DNA of 64,000 bases from Bacteroidota bacterium (GCA_022567305.1 JADFHF010000002.1:1-64000); one strand, 5' to 3'. Positions 43,509 to 51,888 are shown, counted from the first letter of the stretch. The notes: generated by a model not told the origin, from the sequence alone. A program made the numbers and translations.

Positions 43509-44151
43509 AGTGTGGACGCGGTGCCGGTCGAGCCGGACGCATAACTGTAGCTGTACGGGTCGACTCTGACGACACAGATCCTTGTGCATTGGGCTACGAG
43601 CCCGGAACAGGACTGCCTTGGAGCAAGGAGGTGCGCCTCCATGCTGACTATGCGCACTTGAATGGACGCCGGCTCCATGCCCACCAATACTAACGAACTT
43701 GATGCCTGTCGCGCGCGCATCAATGCTGCTGACTTACCGGCGAAACCAGATTGATAACGGGAGCGCCCTCGGGGGAAGCCAACCCTTTGAGCGGACGCCG
43801 GTGAGAACGGGACTAATTCTAGGGGCGCATCGTACATCCTTCGATGCCCCTGAGCGAAAAAGGACAGCGCAGACCCTCAAAACGTGTATGGTACAGCCGC
43901 TGGCTGTAACCGAAAAAAGAACACTCCCGCAATACCGGCAACGATGAAGGGCCAGACGATCAAGAATCCGGCGGGTGTGCCACCCGCCATGGGATGCTAC
44001 GCCCGCTTGACTTTGGGGGCCATAAACGGGTTATGCGGCGACCATTCCTTTACTTCAGCGGCGAAGCCGCGCTTCGTAAACCGTGTGGTAGCCGCACTCA
44101 ACATGATTTCACAAGCATCTGGACTCCAATGATTTATCCGCCATGTGTACT
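43509..44151. other. Gene-free stretch after the IS110 fragment
   Basis: No coding region is supported here. The first 360 bp contain a hairpin near 43817-43855 (AGGGGCGCATCG...CGATGCCCCT) and could be the 3' noncoding end of the IS, where IS1111-type members keep their guide RNA. The rest (to the amidohydrolase stop) includes the short inverted segment GGCGGGTGTGCCACCCGCC near 43970 but no repeat of the array modules. Confidence 0.45.
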
Positions 44152-45480
44152 TTACCGTTTATCCACCACAACCCGCCCCTCTTGGATCACCAACCGGATT
44201 GTTCGCACATCACTGATTTGTTCCCAGGGTTGTCCGTCAATCAGCAAAAGGTCAGCGATTTTGTCTGACTCAATCGTTCCTAAGTCCTTATCAGCTTGCA
44301 GCGCAATAGCGGCATCTCGGGTTGCAGCAAGAAGCGCTTCTTCAGGTGAGAGTCCGGATTGCACCAGTAGTTCTAGTTCGCGATGGACACCGCTACCGAA
44401 GGACATGTGGGGGCCTGAAGTGTCGGTACCAGAACCTATCCGAACCCCACCATTCTTTGCAGCCTTCGTGTTGTCCATTAATAGTATTATCGCCGGGTCT
44501 TCAGGTCCCAACTTTGCTTCAACAACTGCAAGAGTAGGAATAAACGTGACATTCTTTTCCCTCAATAGCTCAATCGTTTCGGAATCTAAATGACTTCCGT
44601 AAGTAACACCGTGTTCTATTGTGTTCGCACCGGCCTGCACCGCATCGCGGACCTCTTCCAATGAACCCGTATGTACAGCAACCCAAAGTCCCCGCTTATG
44701 GGCCACGTCAATGACGGCTTGTAAAACATCAAGAGACAGACGCGGGAGTCGCCCTTCCCTCCCCCCGTATACAGCTTTAATACCATCGACTCCTTCTCGG
44801 GCTAATCTCTCTACCTCAGCCGCTGCTTCCTCCGGGTCAGTAACCTGGCGTGCTGCACCTTTAATCAGCCATGGGTTACCCTTCAAGTGTGTTGCGACGG
44901 GGTGGCCACCTGGTGCGGTGAATATCGGCCCGACGCAGTAGACACGGGGACCTGCAAGTTCACCCGATGCAATTTGCTTCTTAAGCCTAAGGATAACATC
45001 CTTTACATCTCCTACTGAACGGATGGTGGTCACTCCAGCTTCAAGAAGTGCTCTGCGTACCGCAGGACGCTGGCGGACATAATCCCATATCATCAGCGGA
45101 AATGACAGCCCCGCGTTCTCTTTGCTGGGTGCACCAAAGTGGACATGCAGATCGATCAGCCCCGGCATGATAGATAGGCCCGTGGCGTCGATCACGGTTG
45201 CGTCGGAAGGAATTTCACACTCATTTCCAACGCAGACAATACGCTCTTTGTTAATGACGATTGTTGAACTCTTATAAGGTGCGCTTCCGGTGCCGTCGAA
45301 CAGAGTTCCACCACGAATAACCAGTGTGCCCTCATTGATAGATTGCCCTTTGTATAAATCATGGTTGTACGCCATGAACAAGAGGATAGCCGCAACGAGA
45401 ATAAGACCAATACCACCGAGCAAGACGCGGAGTAGACAGCCGAATTTCCCGCGTTTTTGTCTACTCGTGTCAGTTGTCAT
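44152..45480 (-). CDS. Membrane-anchored amidohydrolase, main cargo of unit 4
   Basis: The 442-residue protein has an N-terminal helix (about 14-37, LLRVLLGGIGLILVAAILLF) and then a full amidohydrolase-superfamily barrel. Metal ligands include MPGLIDLHVHFG near 108, a Lys in DGIKAVYGG near 230 (candidate carboxylated Lys), VAVHTGS near 268, NTIEHGV near 290 and the Asp in SGTDTSG near 350. The end KIADLLLIDGQPWEQISDVR is typical. Close families are imidazolonepropionase-like and prolidase-like hydrolases, which open cyclic amides or cut Xaa-Pro peptides. Its anchor suggests a periplasmic location. It is the RE-proximal gene of unit 4, facing the tRNA. Confidence 0.88.
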   Translation of the reverse strand: MTTDTSRQKRGKFGCLLRVLLGGIGLILVAAILLFMAYNHDLYKGQSINEGTLVIRGGTLFDGTGSAPYKSSTIVINKERIVCVGNECEIPSDATVIDATGLSIMPGLIDLHVHFGAPSKENAGLSFPLMIWDYVRQRPAVRRALLEAGVTTIRSVGDVKDVILRLKKQIASGELAGPRVYCVGPIFTAPGGHPVATHLKGNPWLIKGAARQVTDPEEAAAEVERLAREGVDGIKAVYGGREGRLPRLSLDVLQAVIDVAHKRGLWVAVHTGSLEEVRDAVQAGANTIEHGVTYGSHLDSETIELLREKNVTFIPTLAVVEAKLGPEDPAIILLMDNTKAAKNGGVRIGSGTDTSGPHMSFGSGVHRELELLVQSGLSPEEALLAATRDAAIALQADKDLGTIESDKIADLLLIDGQPWEQISDVRTIRLVIQEGRVVVDKR

Positions 45481-45696
45481 GATCTTTCACTTCTTTTGGC
45501 TGTGAATTTCACACTCTCACAGACTCCATAAAACCCTTTTCCAACACGCGGCCAGTCATGTTGAGTGGGGATAACTCGTTTATAGATGCAATGTAGATGG
45601 AATAATAGACGGACTTTTTTCCTTTACTTATATTTTAGTATCAAAAACCATTCTTCATTCCTACACAAATCATAAGACTTGAACAGCCACATAACA

Positions 45697-45850
45697 GGTA
45701 ATCTACGGACCGAGCGCACCGATGATGCCACGAGTCATACGATCCTGATTTCGTACAAGTGTAACCGCCACAATAGCCTGGTGCAATGGAAGGAGGTAAC
45801 TATTCGGTTTCAATCTGGGTATCACCGATCGGCATATCACGGGTCCGCGT
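45697..45850 (+). repeat. Right module before array copy 4
   Basis: GGTAATCTACGGACCG begins at 45697. CTACGG at 45703 is 34 bp before the inverted repeat TACGATCCTGATTTCGTA (from 45737), and GTATCACC at 45819 is 82 bp further. ATATCAC recurs 15 bp later (45834). The module lies upstream of the amidohydrolase start, after about 215 bp with no other feature. Confidence 0.8.
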
Positions 45851-45913
45851 ATTGCACCGGCCGCTTATTATAACTCCAATGATGGACCATTCAATGACCT
45901 AGAGGTCGAACTC

Positions 45914-46030
45914 AAATCCCGTACGCGGTACAAAGCCAAGCCCTTTCTATAACTCCCTGCCTGGCAAGGGATTACAGAGATGGCTTTTCTTGTGTATGAC
46001 GGTCGCCCACTATACGCCCCCCAAACTGAG
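45914..46030 (+). repeat. Array copy 4: core plus left module
   Basis: The core is at 45914-45931, preceded by CTC. The hairpin is at 45938-45990, slightly more diverged. The box CGCCCACTATACGCCCCCCAAACTG starts near 46005, 91 bp after the core start. The next 190 bp up to the PD40 gene stop show no gene. Confidence 0.8.
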
Positions 46031-46219
46031 CCTAGAAAAATAGAAAGTAGAAAAGGGCCTAATGCCTGTAAATGCCTCAGATGCTATCGACTTCGGACCT
46101 CTAGTCACGGCATTACGGATTTACGATTCTGCTGCGCGACCAAGATGTACAAATCGCTGCTCGTACTCAATTCCCTAATGATCGCACTACCAGCAATGGC
46201 TTGTTACGAAGCCTGCTTC

Positions 46220-47137
46220 CTAAGGCTGGCACATGTCAGATAGGACTCGGATCGGAGTTCGGTAGAGATCTCCTGGCGGCCGTATTGAATCCGGCGAGGG
46301 ACCAACGATGCCAGGGCGTTCCGACGTGTAGTAGAGGTAATCACCGGCTATCGCTGGGGCGAATTCGGCGAATCGAGAGTTCACTGGATCGGGAAGGGCG
46401 CGAGGGCGGCTCCACCCCTTCTCGATTCGGCATGCGACCATCAGGTCGGAGGATCCGTCCTCACTCGTCGCGGACACGACCATGAGGGTCCCGTCGGGAC
46501 TGATCAAGGGATTGGATGCGTCTGGAGCTCCTTCTAGAGTCAGAAGCTCCGGATCTGACCATCCACTCGGACTCGGCGATGAGATGTAGATCCCGAGGGT
46601 TCTGTTCCGTGTGGAGCTGAAGGCCACCGTCCCGTCGGTAGCGAGCGAGAGGAAATAGTCGGTGGAGTCCGAGTTGATCGGCTCCCCAATCTCCTGGAGT
46701 TCGCTCCAACCCGAGTGAGTGCGCTCTACAAACCAGATGCTGAGCGATTCATTGCCGGAGATCTCGCGGACTCGAGGAGTCGCGAAAAAAAGTCGCCGCC
46801 CGTCTGAGCTTAGAAACGGGTCGATCGCCGTAATCCCCTGAGTAGGTGGGAACGGGCGCGACTCAGACCAACCACTGTCCGTGTGAACGGAATAAAACAG
46901 TCCGATCGAGGAGCGGTCAGAAGGGGTACGATTGAAATAAATTGTGTCGCCATCGGGTGAGAAAGCGCTGGCGAACTCCGGTAGCTCTGTGGAAATGACG
47001 CCGGGGCCAACCACCTCGACCTCGATTCCACCGGTTCCGTCCGCTGCAGTGGATTCGCGATTGGCGGTCCTGTCGCAGCCGACCAGAGCCAGCAATGCTA
47101 TCCAGACGATTCGGTTTGGCGCTCGAGTTCTCGTCAC
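46220..47137 (-). CDS. PD40/TolB-like propeller lipoprotein, unit 5 cargo
   Basis: I place the start at GTG 47137, preceded by GGAAAG, giving MTRTRAPNRIVWIALLALVGC with a good lipobox (ALVGC); the ORF-track start is a TTG 45 bp upstream. The mature chain has PD40 blades: ASAFSPDGDTIYFNRTPSDR, IDPFLSSDGRRLFFATPR, FLSLATDGTVAFSSTRNR, SNPLISPDGTLMVVSATSED and EFAPAIAGDYLYYTSERPG. Such proteins are periplasmic or surface-exposed propellers of unknown ligand. It is the only gene in unit 5 and faces the tRNA like the other cargos. Confidence 0.82.
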   Translation of the reverse strand: MTRTRAPNRIVWIALLALVGCDRTANRESTAADGTGGIEVEVVGPGVISTELPEFASAFSPDGDTIYFNRTPSDRSSIGLFYSVHTDSGWSESRPFPPTQGITAIDPFLSSDGRRLFFATPRVREISGNESLSIWFVERTHSGWSELQEIGEPINSDSTDYFLSLATDGTVAFSSTRNRTLGIYISSPSPSGWSDPELLTLEGAPDASNPLISPDGTLMVVSATSEDGSSDLMVACRIEKGWSRPRALPDPVNSRFAEFAPAIAGDYLYYTSERPGIVGPSPDSIRPPGDLYRTPIRVLSDMCQP

Positions 47138-47208
47138 TTCTTTCCATTCCCTCTCAGTTACTTCCGAAGAAAATCCGGCCAAACCGGTTCCTTCGGGGCT
47201 TCCTAGTA

Positions 47209-47430
47209 GGTAATCTACGGACCGCTCGCTCTCAAGTCTTCAAAACGTGTACGATCCTGAATTCGTACACATGCAACCGCCACAAAAGCTTGGTGCAATA
47301 GAGAAAAGTGACAATTGGGTTCGAGTTTGGGTATCACCAATTATCAGATCCCCGGTCTGCATATCACACGCGGTAATGGTGACATGATCGGCATATCACG
47401 CAGACCGCATATCATGACTCTAGTGATATC
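47209..47430 (+). repeat. Right module before array copy 5, with iterated ATATCAC
   Basis: GGTAATCTACGG starts at 47209. CTACGG (47215), the inverted repeat GTACGA...TCGTAC (47249) and GTATCACC (47331) have the same 34 and 82 bp spacings as the other two modules. ATATCAC-like words follow at 47361, 47393 and 47409, and an inverted GTGATAT at 47423. The iterations look like binding sites for one protein. Confidence 0.8.
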
Positions 47431-47457
47431 CGGTCCAGTGATCCGATAGTCTCACAC

Positions 47458-47575
47458 AAATCCCGTTCGCGGTACAAAGTCAGCCCATTCCCGTAAGTCC
47501 CCGCTTGGCAGGGGATTACGAAGAGGGCTTTTCCTGTTTCTGTTATGCACCCCCAATAGGTTCCCAAAAATATGC
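47458..47575 (+). repeat. Array copy 5: core plus left module, distal end
   Basis: The core differs at one base (CCCGTTCGCGG). The hairpin (47482-47533) keeps pairing through changes on both arms, and the box CCCCCAATAGGTTCCC starts near 47549. No further core is seen to the right, so this is probably the oldest, displaced tRNA end. The left-module similarity to copy 1 continues to about 47660. Confidence 0.8.
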
Positions 47576-47723
47576 TCAGCAATAATTAGAGTAGAGACGA
47601 ATTTTAACCCTGCGAGAAGAGAAGAGGCTGTTGACCGCCAATTCTTGGTGGCGACTTGACGTTTCCGGCATCAGTTGTGGCGCGAAGCACCGTCAGTCGC
47701 AGCAGATCGTTAGATGGGTCGCG

Positions 47724-48200
47724 CTACCTCAAGCCCTGTGCAGTAAAGCGGGTGATCTCGTCGGCCAGGCACACCAAAACCTCAAGAGGGAGTTCGATGA
47801 CCTCACCTTCCGTCGCAAGGTTCAAGGTGTAACCGGGAAAAGTCGTAGGGAGCTGATTGCGATCAGACTTCCGCAGCTCAAGACGGAAGCTGTGCGATAG
47901 GTAGTTCACAAGAATCCTAGCGAACGAGTACCACGACTGAGCCTTTAGCTTGTCGGTCTGATCCGTTCTATCACAGCACGCCTGTGTGAGACGGAAGCTC
48001 TCTTTGAGGAGACCTCCGGGCAGGACCAGGTCAATCGCTATACGAGCGGGGTGAACCGCTCTATAAAAGGCAAAAACTGATCGACCGCTGGATTTCCAAG
48101 TCAAGCGCCCGTATTCGAGCACCGTGATAGTCGAACGCCATAATGAACGCCCCGGTTGACAGGTCGTATTTCCTCGCTTTGCGATGATGTCGAGAATCAA
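47724..48200 (-). CDS. Uncertain ORF beyond the array, possibly damaged
   Basis: The 158-codon frame starts at TTG and contains no internal Met. Its last two thirds look protein-like (LPGGLLKESFRLTQACCDRT, SWYSFARILVNYLSHSFRLE, EGEVIELPLEVLVCLADEIT). In another frame, ATG at about 48139 begins MAFDYHGARIRALDLEIQRS and stops soon after, so a frameshift may have separated the true start from the rest. No family is recognised. It is either a leftover cargo gene of a decayed sixth unit or a chromosomal gene next to the array. Confidence 0.4.
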   Translation of the reverse strand: MILDIIAKRGNTTCQPGRSLWRSTITVLEYGRLTWKSSGRSVFAFYRAVHPARIAIDLVLPGGLLKESFRLTQACCDRTDQTDKLKAQSWYSFARILVNYLSHSFRLELRKSDRNQLPTTFPGYTLNLATEGEVIELPLEVLVCLADEITRFTAQGLR

Positions 48201-48301
48201 AAAGTCAAAAAAACCCGGAAGATCCTGGCAGCAAGGGAAAGCTCGCGATCGTTTTGCATCGAACGGGTGGTTCTGGTCTGACGATCCTTATCGTACTGCT
48301 A

Positions 48302-48967
48302 TCAGATATTATCGCGTCTCGTCGTATCGTTTCTCCGATAGATTGCGCGAATCTCGACATGAATTCGCACCTCCTCGCCGATGAGGGCGCCCATCACGCT
48401 ATCAAAGGACAACCCCACATCGCTCCGTCGAAACGAAAAATCAGATAAGATCGTGATTCCATCCTGGGGCTTCGTGCCGGGAACGATCTGAATGGGGAAA
48501 TCGAACGGGAAAGATTCTCCATGCAGCCCGATTTCACCCTGCACGTCATAAGAGCCGGTAGCGGCGCTGGCATCCGTGTTGTTACCGGAAAACACCACGC
48601 GCCGACTCTCGAATCGAATCCTTGGAAATCGCTCCACATCGAGAAACGCGTCTGACCGCAGGCTGCGATCCCTGAGACTGTGGTCCGTATCGAGACTCCG
48701 GGTCTGGATCTCCAGTTCAGCCCGCATCGAATCGGGGTTTTGGGGATCGAAAAACACGGTCCCAGTGACCTCCTTAAATACCCCGTCGACCGTCAGAATT
48801 CCCATGTATTTTATCTTGAACGCAAGGGTCGACGTACCCGCATCGATATGGTAGGTTACGGGCTGTGCGGGCAGCCGCCCTGCTGCTCCCATTAGCAGCA
48901 GAGCGACCGGAACCCACAGAAACCCGGCCCTTCTTGACCACAAATTAACCGGGATATTCACTCTCAT
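48302..48967 (-). CDS. YceI family periplasmic protein
   Basis: From the ATG at 48967 a signal peptide (LWVPVALLLMGAAGRLPAQ) leads to a YceI lipocalin-like barrel: VTYHIDAGTSTLAFKIKYMG, VTGTVFFDPQNPDSMRAELE, HSLRDRSLRSDAFLDVERFP and DFSFRRSDVGLSFDSVMGAL. YceI proteins bind isoprenoid or lipid-like ligands in the periplasm. It lies just after a second yceI-like gene (48990-49610) on the same strand, 22 bp apart from this start. The pair is diverged, so it is an old duplication. Confidence 0.9.
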   Translation of the reverse strand: MRVNIPVNLWSRRAGFLWVPVALLLMGAAGRLPAQPVTYHIDAGTSTLAFKIKYMGILTVDGVFKEVTGTVFFDPQNPDSMRAELEIQTRSLDTDHSLRDRSLRSDAFLDVERFPRIRFESRRVVFSGNNTDASAATGSYDVQGEIGLHGESFPFDFPIQIVPGTKPQDGITILSDFSFRRSDVGLSFDSVMGALIGEEVRIHVEIRAIYRRNDTTRRDNI

Positions 48968-48989
48968 TGTCCCGTGAATTAACTGCAAC

Positions 48990-49610
48990 TTACTCCGACC
49001 GAACAGCGAGTACGCTGATCTCTATTTCGACATCAAACCCGATAAGAGGAAGACCTGACGCCAGCACCCGGTCGAACGTTATTCCGTAGTCGCGTCGATC
49101 GATTACGAGGCTACCTGAAATGGCTATCGTTGTCAGGCCGGTCGGGTCCTTTTCAGGTCCTTTGACCTCGAAAGGCATGTGAATAACATTCGTTTTTCCG
49201 TGAATCGTCAACTCCCCGACGGCTTCGTTTCGGAAGCCATCGTTAATCACAGAAGTCATTTTGAACGTTATCTCCGGATAATTTTCCACATCCAGAAACA
49301 CCGGGCTCTTGATGGCAAGGTCCCGATCTTCTGAGATTCCCATGTATAAACTCTCGGTCTGAATGATTACTTCAGAGGTCGTTGAAAGTGGTTCCGAGGC
49401 ATCGTACGTAACACTTCCGGCGACTTCGGGGAAAAAGCCGACGACGTTTACGAGTGCAAATCGATTTACTTTCATCGTCACGAACGAATGCTCCGGGTCG
49501 ATTTCATAGTTGGATTGAGCGGATGACAGGATTGGACTCAAGGCGGTCGCAACCGTTACAGCGGCCGTCATGGTGAACAAAAGCAAATCCTTTGTAAAAC
49601 GTGAACACAT
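48990..49610 (-). CDS. YceI family periplasmic protein
   Basis: The 206-residue protein has a signal peptide (LLLFTMTAAVTVATALSPIL, cut near SSAQS) and the YceI barrel: YEIDPEHSFVTMKVNRFALV, VAGSVTYDASEPLSTTSEVI, RDLAIKSPVFLDVENYPEI and SLVIDRRDYGITFDRVLASG. It is the first gene of the yceI pair and presumably binds a non-polar ligand. An unremarkable 175-bp gap separates it from the LytTR regulator upstream. Confidence 0.92.
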   Translation of the reverse strand: MCSRFTKDLLLFTMTAAVTVATALSPILSSAQSNYEIDPEHSFVTMKVNRFALVNVVGFFPEVAGSVTYDASEPLSTTSEVIIQTESLYMGISEDRDLAIKSPVFLDVENYPEITFKMTSVINDGFRNEAVGELTIHGKTNVIHMPFEVKGPEKDPTGLTTIAISGSLVIDRRDYGITFDRVLASGLPLIGFDVEIEISVLAVRSE

Positions 49611-49785
49611 AGTTGACCTCCAGAAAATTTTAAGGTGGATTTGGGAACTCCGACGCTTGAGTATTCAGATCGTTACACGCTTTTGGGCTCGGCATCGGAT
49701 GGCGTGACGAGCGCACATCTGGAAGGGATGAACTGCTTTCTAGTAGCAATTCCGATCGGTCGTGGCAAGCCGAAAGAGAGCCGGA

Positions 49786-50571
49786 TTACCGTTTTCCCCT
49801 GATCAGCTGCCGCAAGGCCTTTCCGTAACCTCGACTAACCATCAAGTTTGTCCCGTCTCTTAAGGTCAGTTGAAGCCGTCCGCCTGGAACGGCGTCAAAG
49901 CGGCCAATGCGATCCAGGTTCACGATGGTGGACCGGTGCACACGAATAAAGCGCTCGCGGGGGAGCCGGTTTTCCAAGGCTGACATTGTTTCGCGGATTA
50001 AATGCCTGTTCTCCCCTGCGTGTAACTCAGCGTAGTTCCCGGCGGCCCCGATCCAATCGATTTCCTCAATATCGACGATCTCAACGCGCCCGATCGTCCT
50101 GACGAAAAAACGACGAACGATTCCCGATCGGTCCGCCTCTTTCGAGGTAAGCGCTTCCGCCACGCCGTCATGAACTCTCTCCTGATATTCTGCGAGGCGA
50201 TTGGACCGAATCTTTTGTCGGGCGCGAGTTAGCGCGTCGTAGAATCGATCCCGGTCAAACGGCTTGAGTAAATAGTCCAGCGCATTTACATCAAAAGCAC
50301 GAATCGCGTATTCGTCGTATGCGGTAGCGAAAATGATTAGAGGGATTTCGTGGCTTTCCAGTTGTGCGAGTGCCTCGAAGCCATCCATGCCCGGCATCTG
50401 GATATCCAGGAATACAAGATCCGGCCGGTCGGTACGAATGTGTTTCACAGCCAGGCGACCATTCGGACATTCGGCAATGATTTCAACGTCTACTTCTTTC
50501 TCCAACAGAGTCCGGATCCGAGAGCGTCCCAGCGGCTCGTCGTCAACAATGATGACACGGATCCTATCCAT
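49786..50571 (-). CDS. LytTR-family response regulator
   Basis: The 261-residue regulator has a receiver with IIVDDEPLGRSRIRTLLEKE, the phospho-Asp in VFLDIQMPGMDGFEAL near residue 56 and Lys in YLLKPFDRDRF near 108. A LytTR DNA-binding domain follows (IDWIGAAGNYAELHAGENRH, FIRVHRSTIVNLDRI, GRLQLTLRDGTNLMVSRGYG). LytTR proteins bind pairs of direct repeats upstream of targets. Its ATG shares one base with the TAA of the kinase gene (TAATG), so the two are translationally coupled. Confidence 0.93.
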   Translation of the reverse strand: MDRIRVIIVDDEPLGRSRIRTLLEKEVDVEIIAECPNGRLAVKHIRTDRPDLVFLDIQMPGMDGFEALAQLESHEIPLIIFATAYDEYAIRAFDVNALDYLLKPFDRDRFYDALTRARQKIRSNRLAEYQERVHDGVAEALTSKEADRSGIVRRFFVRTIGRVEIVDIEEIDWIGAAGNYAELHAGENRHLIRETMSALENRLPRERFIRVHRSTIVNLDRIGRFDAVPGGRLQLTLRDGTNLMVSRGYGKALRQLIRGKR

Positions 50572-51653
50572 TAAGCGGCCTCCTCGGTCGGTAGCGTTAT
50601 CCGAACTTCGAATCCGCCCTCATCAGGACGTGCAAATTCCATACTGAATCGGTCTCCAAAGAGCTGCTCCAGTCTTCTGCGCGTATTTGAAAGTCCTATT
50701 CCGGGGCGAAATCCTGACGACGATGGGTCAAATCCGGGGCCGCTGTCCCTGACGATTAACTCCAGTTGATCGTCGATGAGCCTTGCCTGAACATCTACTG
50801 TCCCCGGCACTTCAAACGGGGCGATGCCATGAGCAACCGCGTTCTCGACCAGCGGCTGCAGAATGATCGGTGGAATCTGTATTTCGGCGAGCGGAGGGTC
50901 GTATTGAATCGAGATCCGGAGTCGGTCCTCAAAACGGGTTTGCTCGATCTCGAGATAGTGCCTGGCAAATTTCATCTCGGACCGAAGCGAAACGGTACGT
51001 TTCCCGTCTCCGTCCTGAGACATGCGCAGGAGTTCACTGAGCTGCGCGAGCATTTTCTCGGCCGCCACGGGATCCTTCGTGACGAGCGCCGATATGCTGT
51101 TGAGCGTATTAAACAGAAAGTGAGGCCGGAGCTGTGCCCGCAGATTCTGCAATCTGGCTGCGGAAAGACTCGCCTCAAGACGGCTAGTATTGAGTTCGCG
51201 CGTCTGCAGCTTGCGGTAGTAGTGGAACGCGTACACAACCCCGACAATCATCCAGTACGTCAACGCGCTATCAAAACTCGCTGTCAGAACCTGGCCAGCG
51301 ATCGCGTCTAGCGAGGCAGACATTCGATCAGCATCAATCACGGACGTTGCGTAAAGGCCAAACGTGCGGATAACCGAGGCAAGTACAAACTGAACCGGCG
51401 CGATGATGAATGCTGCCGCGACAAGCCGGGTAACGCTCCGGCCGCGGCGACCGTCATCGAGCGGGTTTCGCCTCACGATCCATGTAATGATCGGAGCCAT
51501 TAGCCCCCATGTATACCAGTATCCCAATTGATAGACTAGCGGAGCCGTCCATAAAACTTCGCGCCCCTGAGAGGTATACGTGATAACTGACTGTACGGCA
51601 AAGAACAGCCCGAGCGCGCTCCAGAAGACAAACAGGGATACCAGTTTTTTCAT
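50571..51653 (-). CDS. LytS-like sensor histidine kinase (His_kinase family)
   Basis: The 360-residue kinase has four or more membrane helices in its first 150 residues (LVFWSALGLFFAV-like, GYWYTWGLMAPIITWIV, FIIAPVQFVLASVI, YWMIVGVVYAFHYY). The His_kinase domain follows with phospho-His in LRAQLRPHFLFNTLNSISAL near 180. The ATPase has LQPLVENAVAHGIAP and GIGLSNTRRRLEQLFG. It partners the LytTR regulator encoded directly after it. No PAS or GAF domain is seen, so the signal is probably sensed in or at the membrane. Confidence 0.92.
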   Translation of the reverse strand: MKKLVSLFVFWSALGLFFAVQSVITYTSQGREVLWTAPLVYQLGYWYTWGLMAPIITWIVRRNPLDDGRRGRSVTRLVAAAFIIAPVQFVLASVIRTFGLYATSVIDADRMSASLDAIAGQVLTASFDSALTYWMIVGVVYAFHYYRKLQTRELNTSRLEASLSAARLQNLRAQLRPHFLFNTLNSISALVTKDPVAAEKMLAQLSELLRMSQDGDGKRTVSLRSEMKFARHYLEIEQTRFEDRLRISIQYDPPLAEIQIPPIILQPLVENAVAHGIAPFEVPGTVDVQARLIDDQLELIVRDSGPGFDPSSSGFRPGIGLSNTRRRLEQLFGDRFSMEFARPDEGGFEVRITLPTEEAA

Positions 51654-51888
51654 ACGGATGTGGTTTCGACATTGAAGTGCACGATATACCGTTTCCTGTT
51701 GCCAGACAAGTACCGAGTGATCATTCGCCGTCTGGCCGGGACCAAACGTGGGAAAGTCCTGATCCAGTGTGGCTCGCGCGGGATCGAACCACTACAAACC
51801 CATTCGTCACAAATTGTGACTCCGGAGGACACGATCGAACGACATTCTGCTTTTCGCGAGCGTGAATACCGAGTATGATCGGAGATCC

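Larger units (their letters stand above)
35189..47475 (+). mobile_element. tRNA-Glu-anchored tandem array of cassette-like elements
   Basis: Six copies of AAATCCCGTACGCGGTAC (one with a T for A) occur in the same orientation at 35245 (inside the tRNA), 37769, 40440, 40610, 45914 and 47458. Five are followed at 91-93 bp by a CCCTATAGG-like box after a long hairpin (left module). Three are preceded by a second conserved module (right module). The copies delimit units of 2524, 2671, 170, 5304 and 1544 bp. The four large units each carry one main gene on the minus strand. No integrase or other intact recombinase is encoded inside. Successive insertion of related small elements at the tRNA 3' end explains this best; tandem duplication of one unit does not, because the cargos are unrelated. 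Confidence 0.8.

Noticed and set aside
35245-47475. Reading the repeats as an integron attC array.
   Set aside because: No intI and no attC R/L boxes are present. The core is the tRNA-Glu 3' end, which points to integrase-type tRNA targeting instead.
35245-47475. Reading the repeats as a CRISPR array.
   Set aside because: Spacing is 0.17-5.3 kb with genes between, and no cas genes are present.
51650-51832. Minus-strand ORF of 60 aa upstream of the LytS-like gene.
   Set aside because: No start signal or family pattern; it overlaps the tRNA-like stretch and looks like random translation.
51771-51862. tRNA-like sequence on the minus strand (GCTCGCG...GGTTCGATCCCGCGCGAGC).
   Set aside because: The acceptor-like arms pair perfectly and the T-loop word is present, but the T-stem has a mismatch and no proper D-arm or anticodon arm can be drawn in the 90 nt. 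Could be a decayed tRNA; not supported as a gene.
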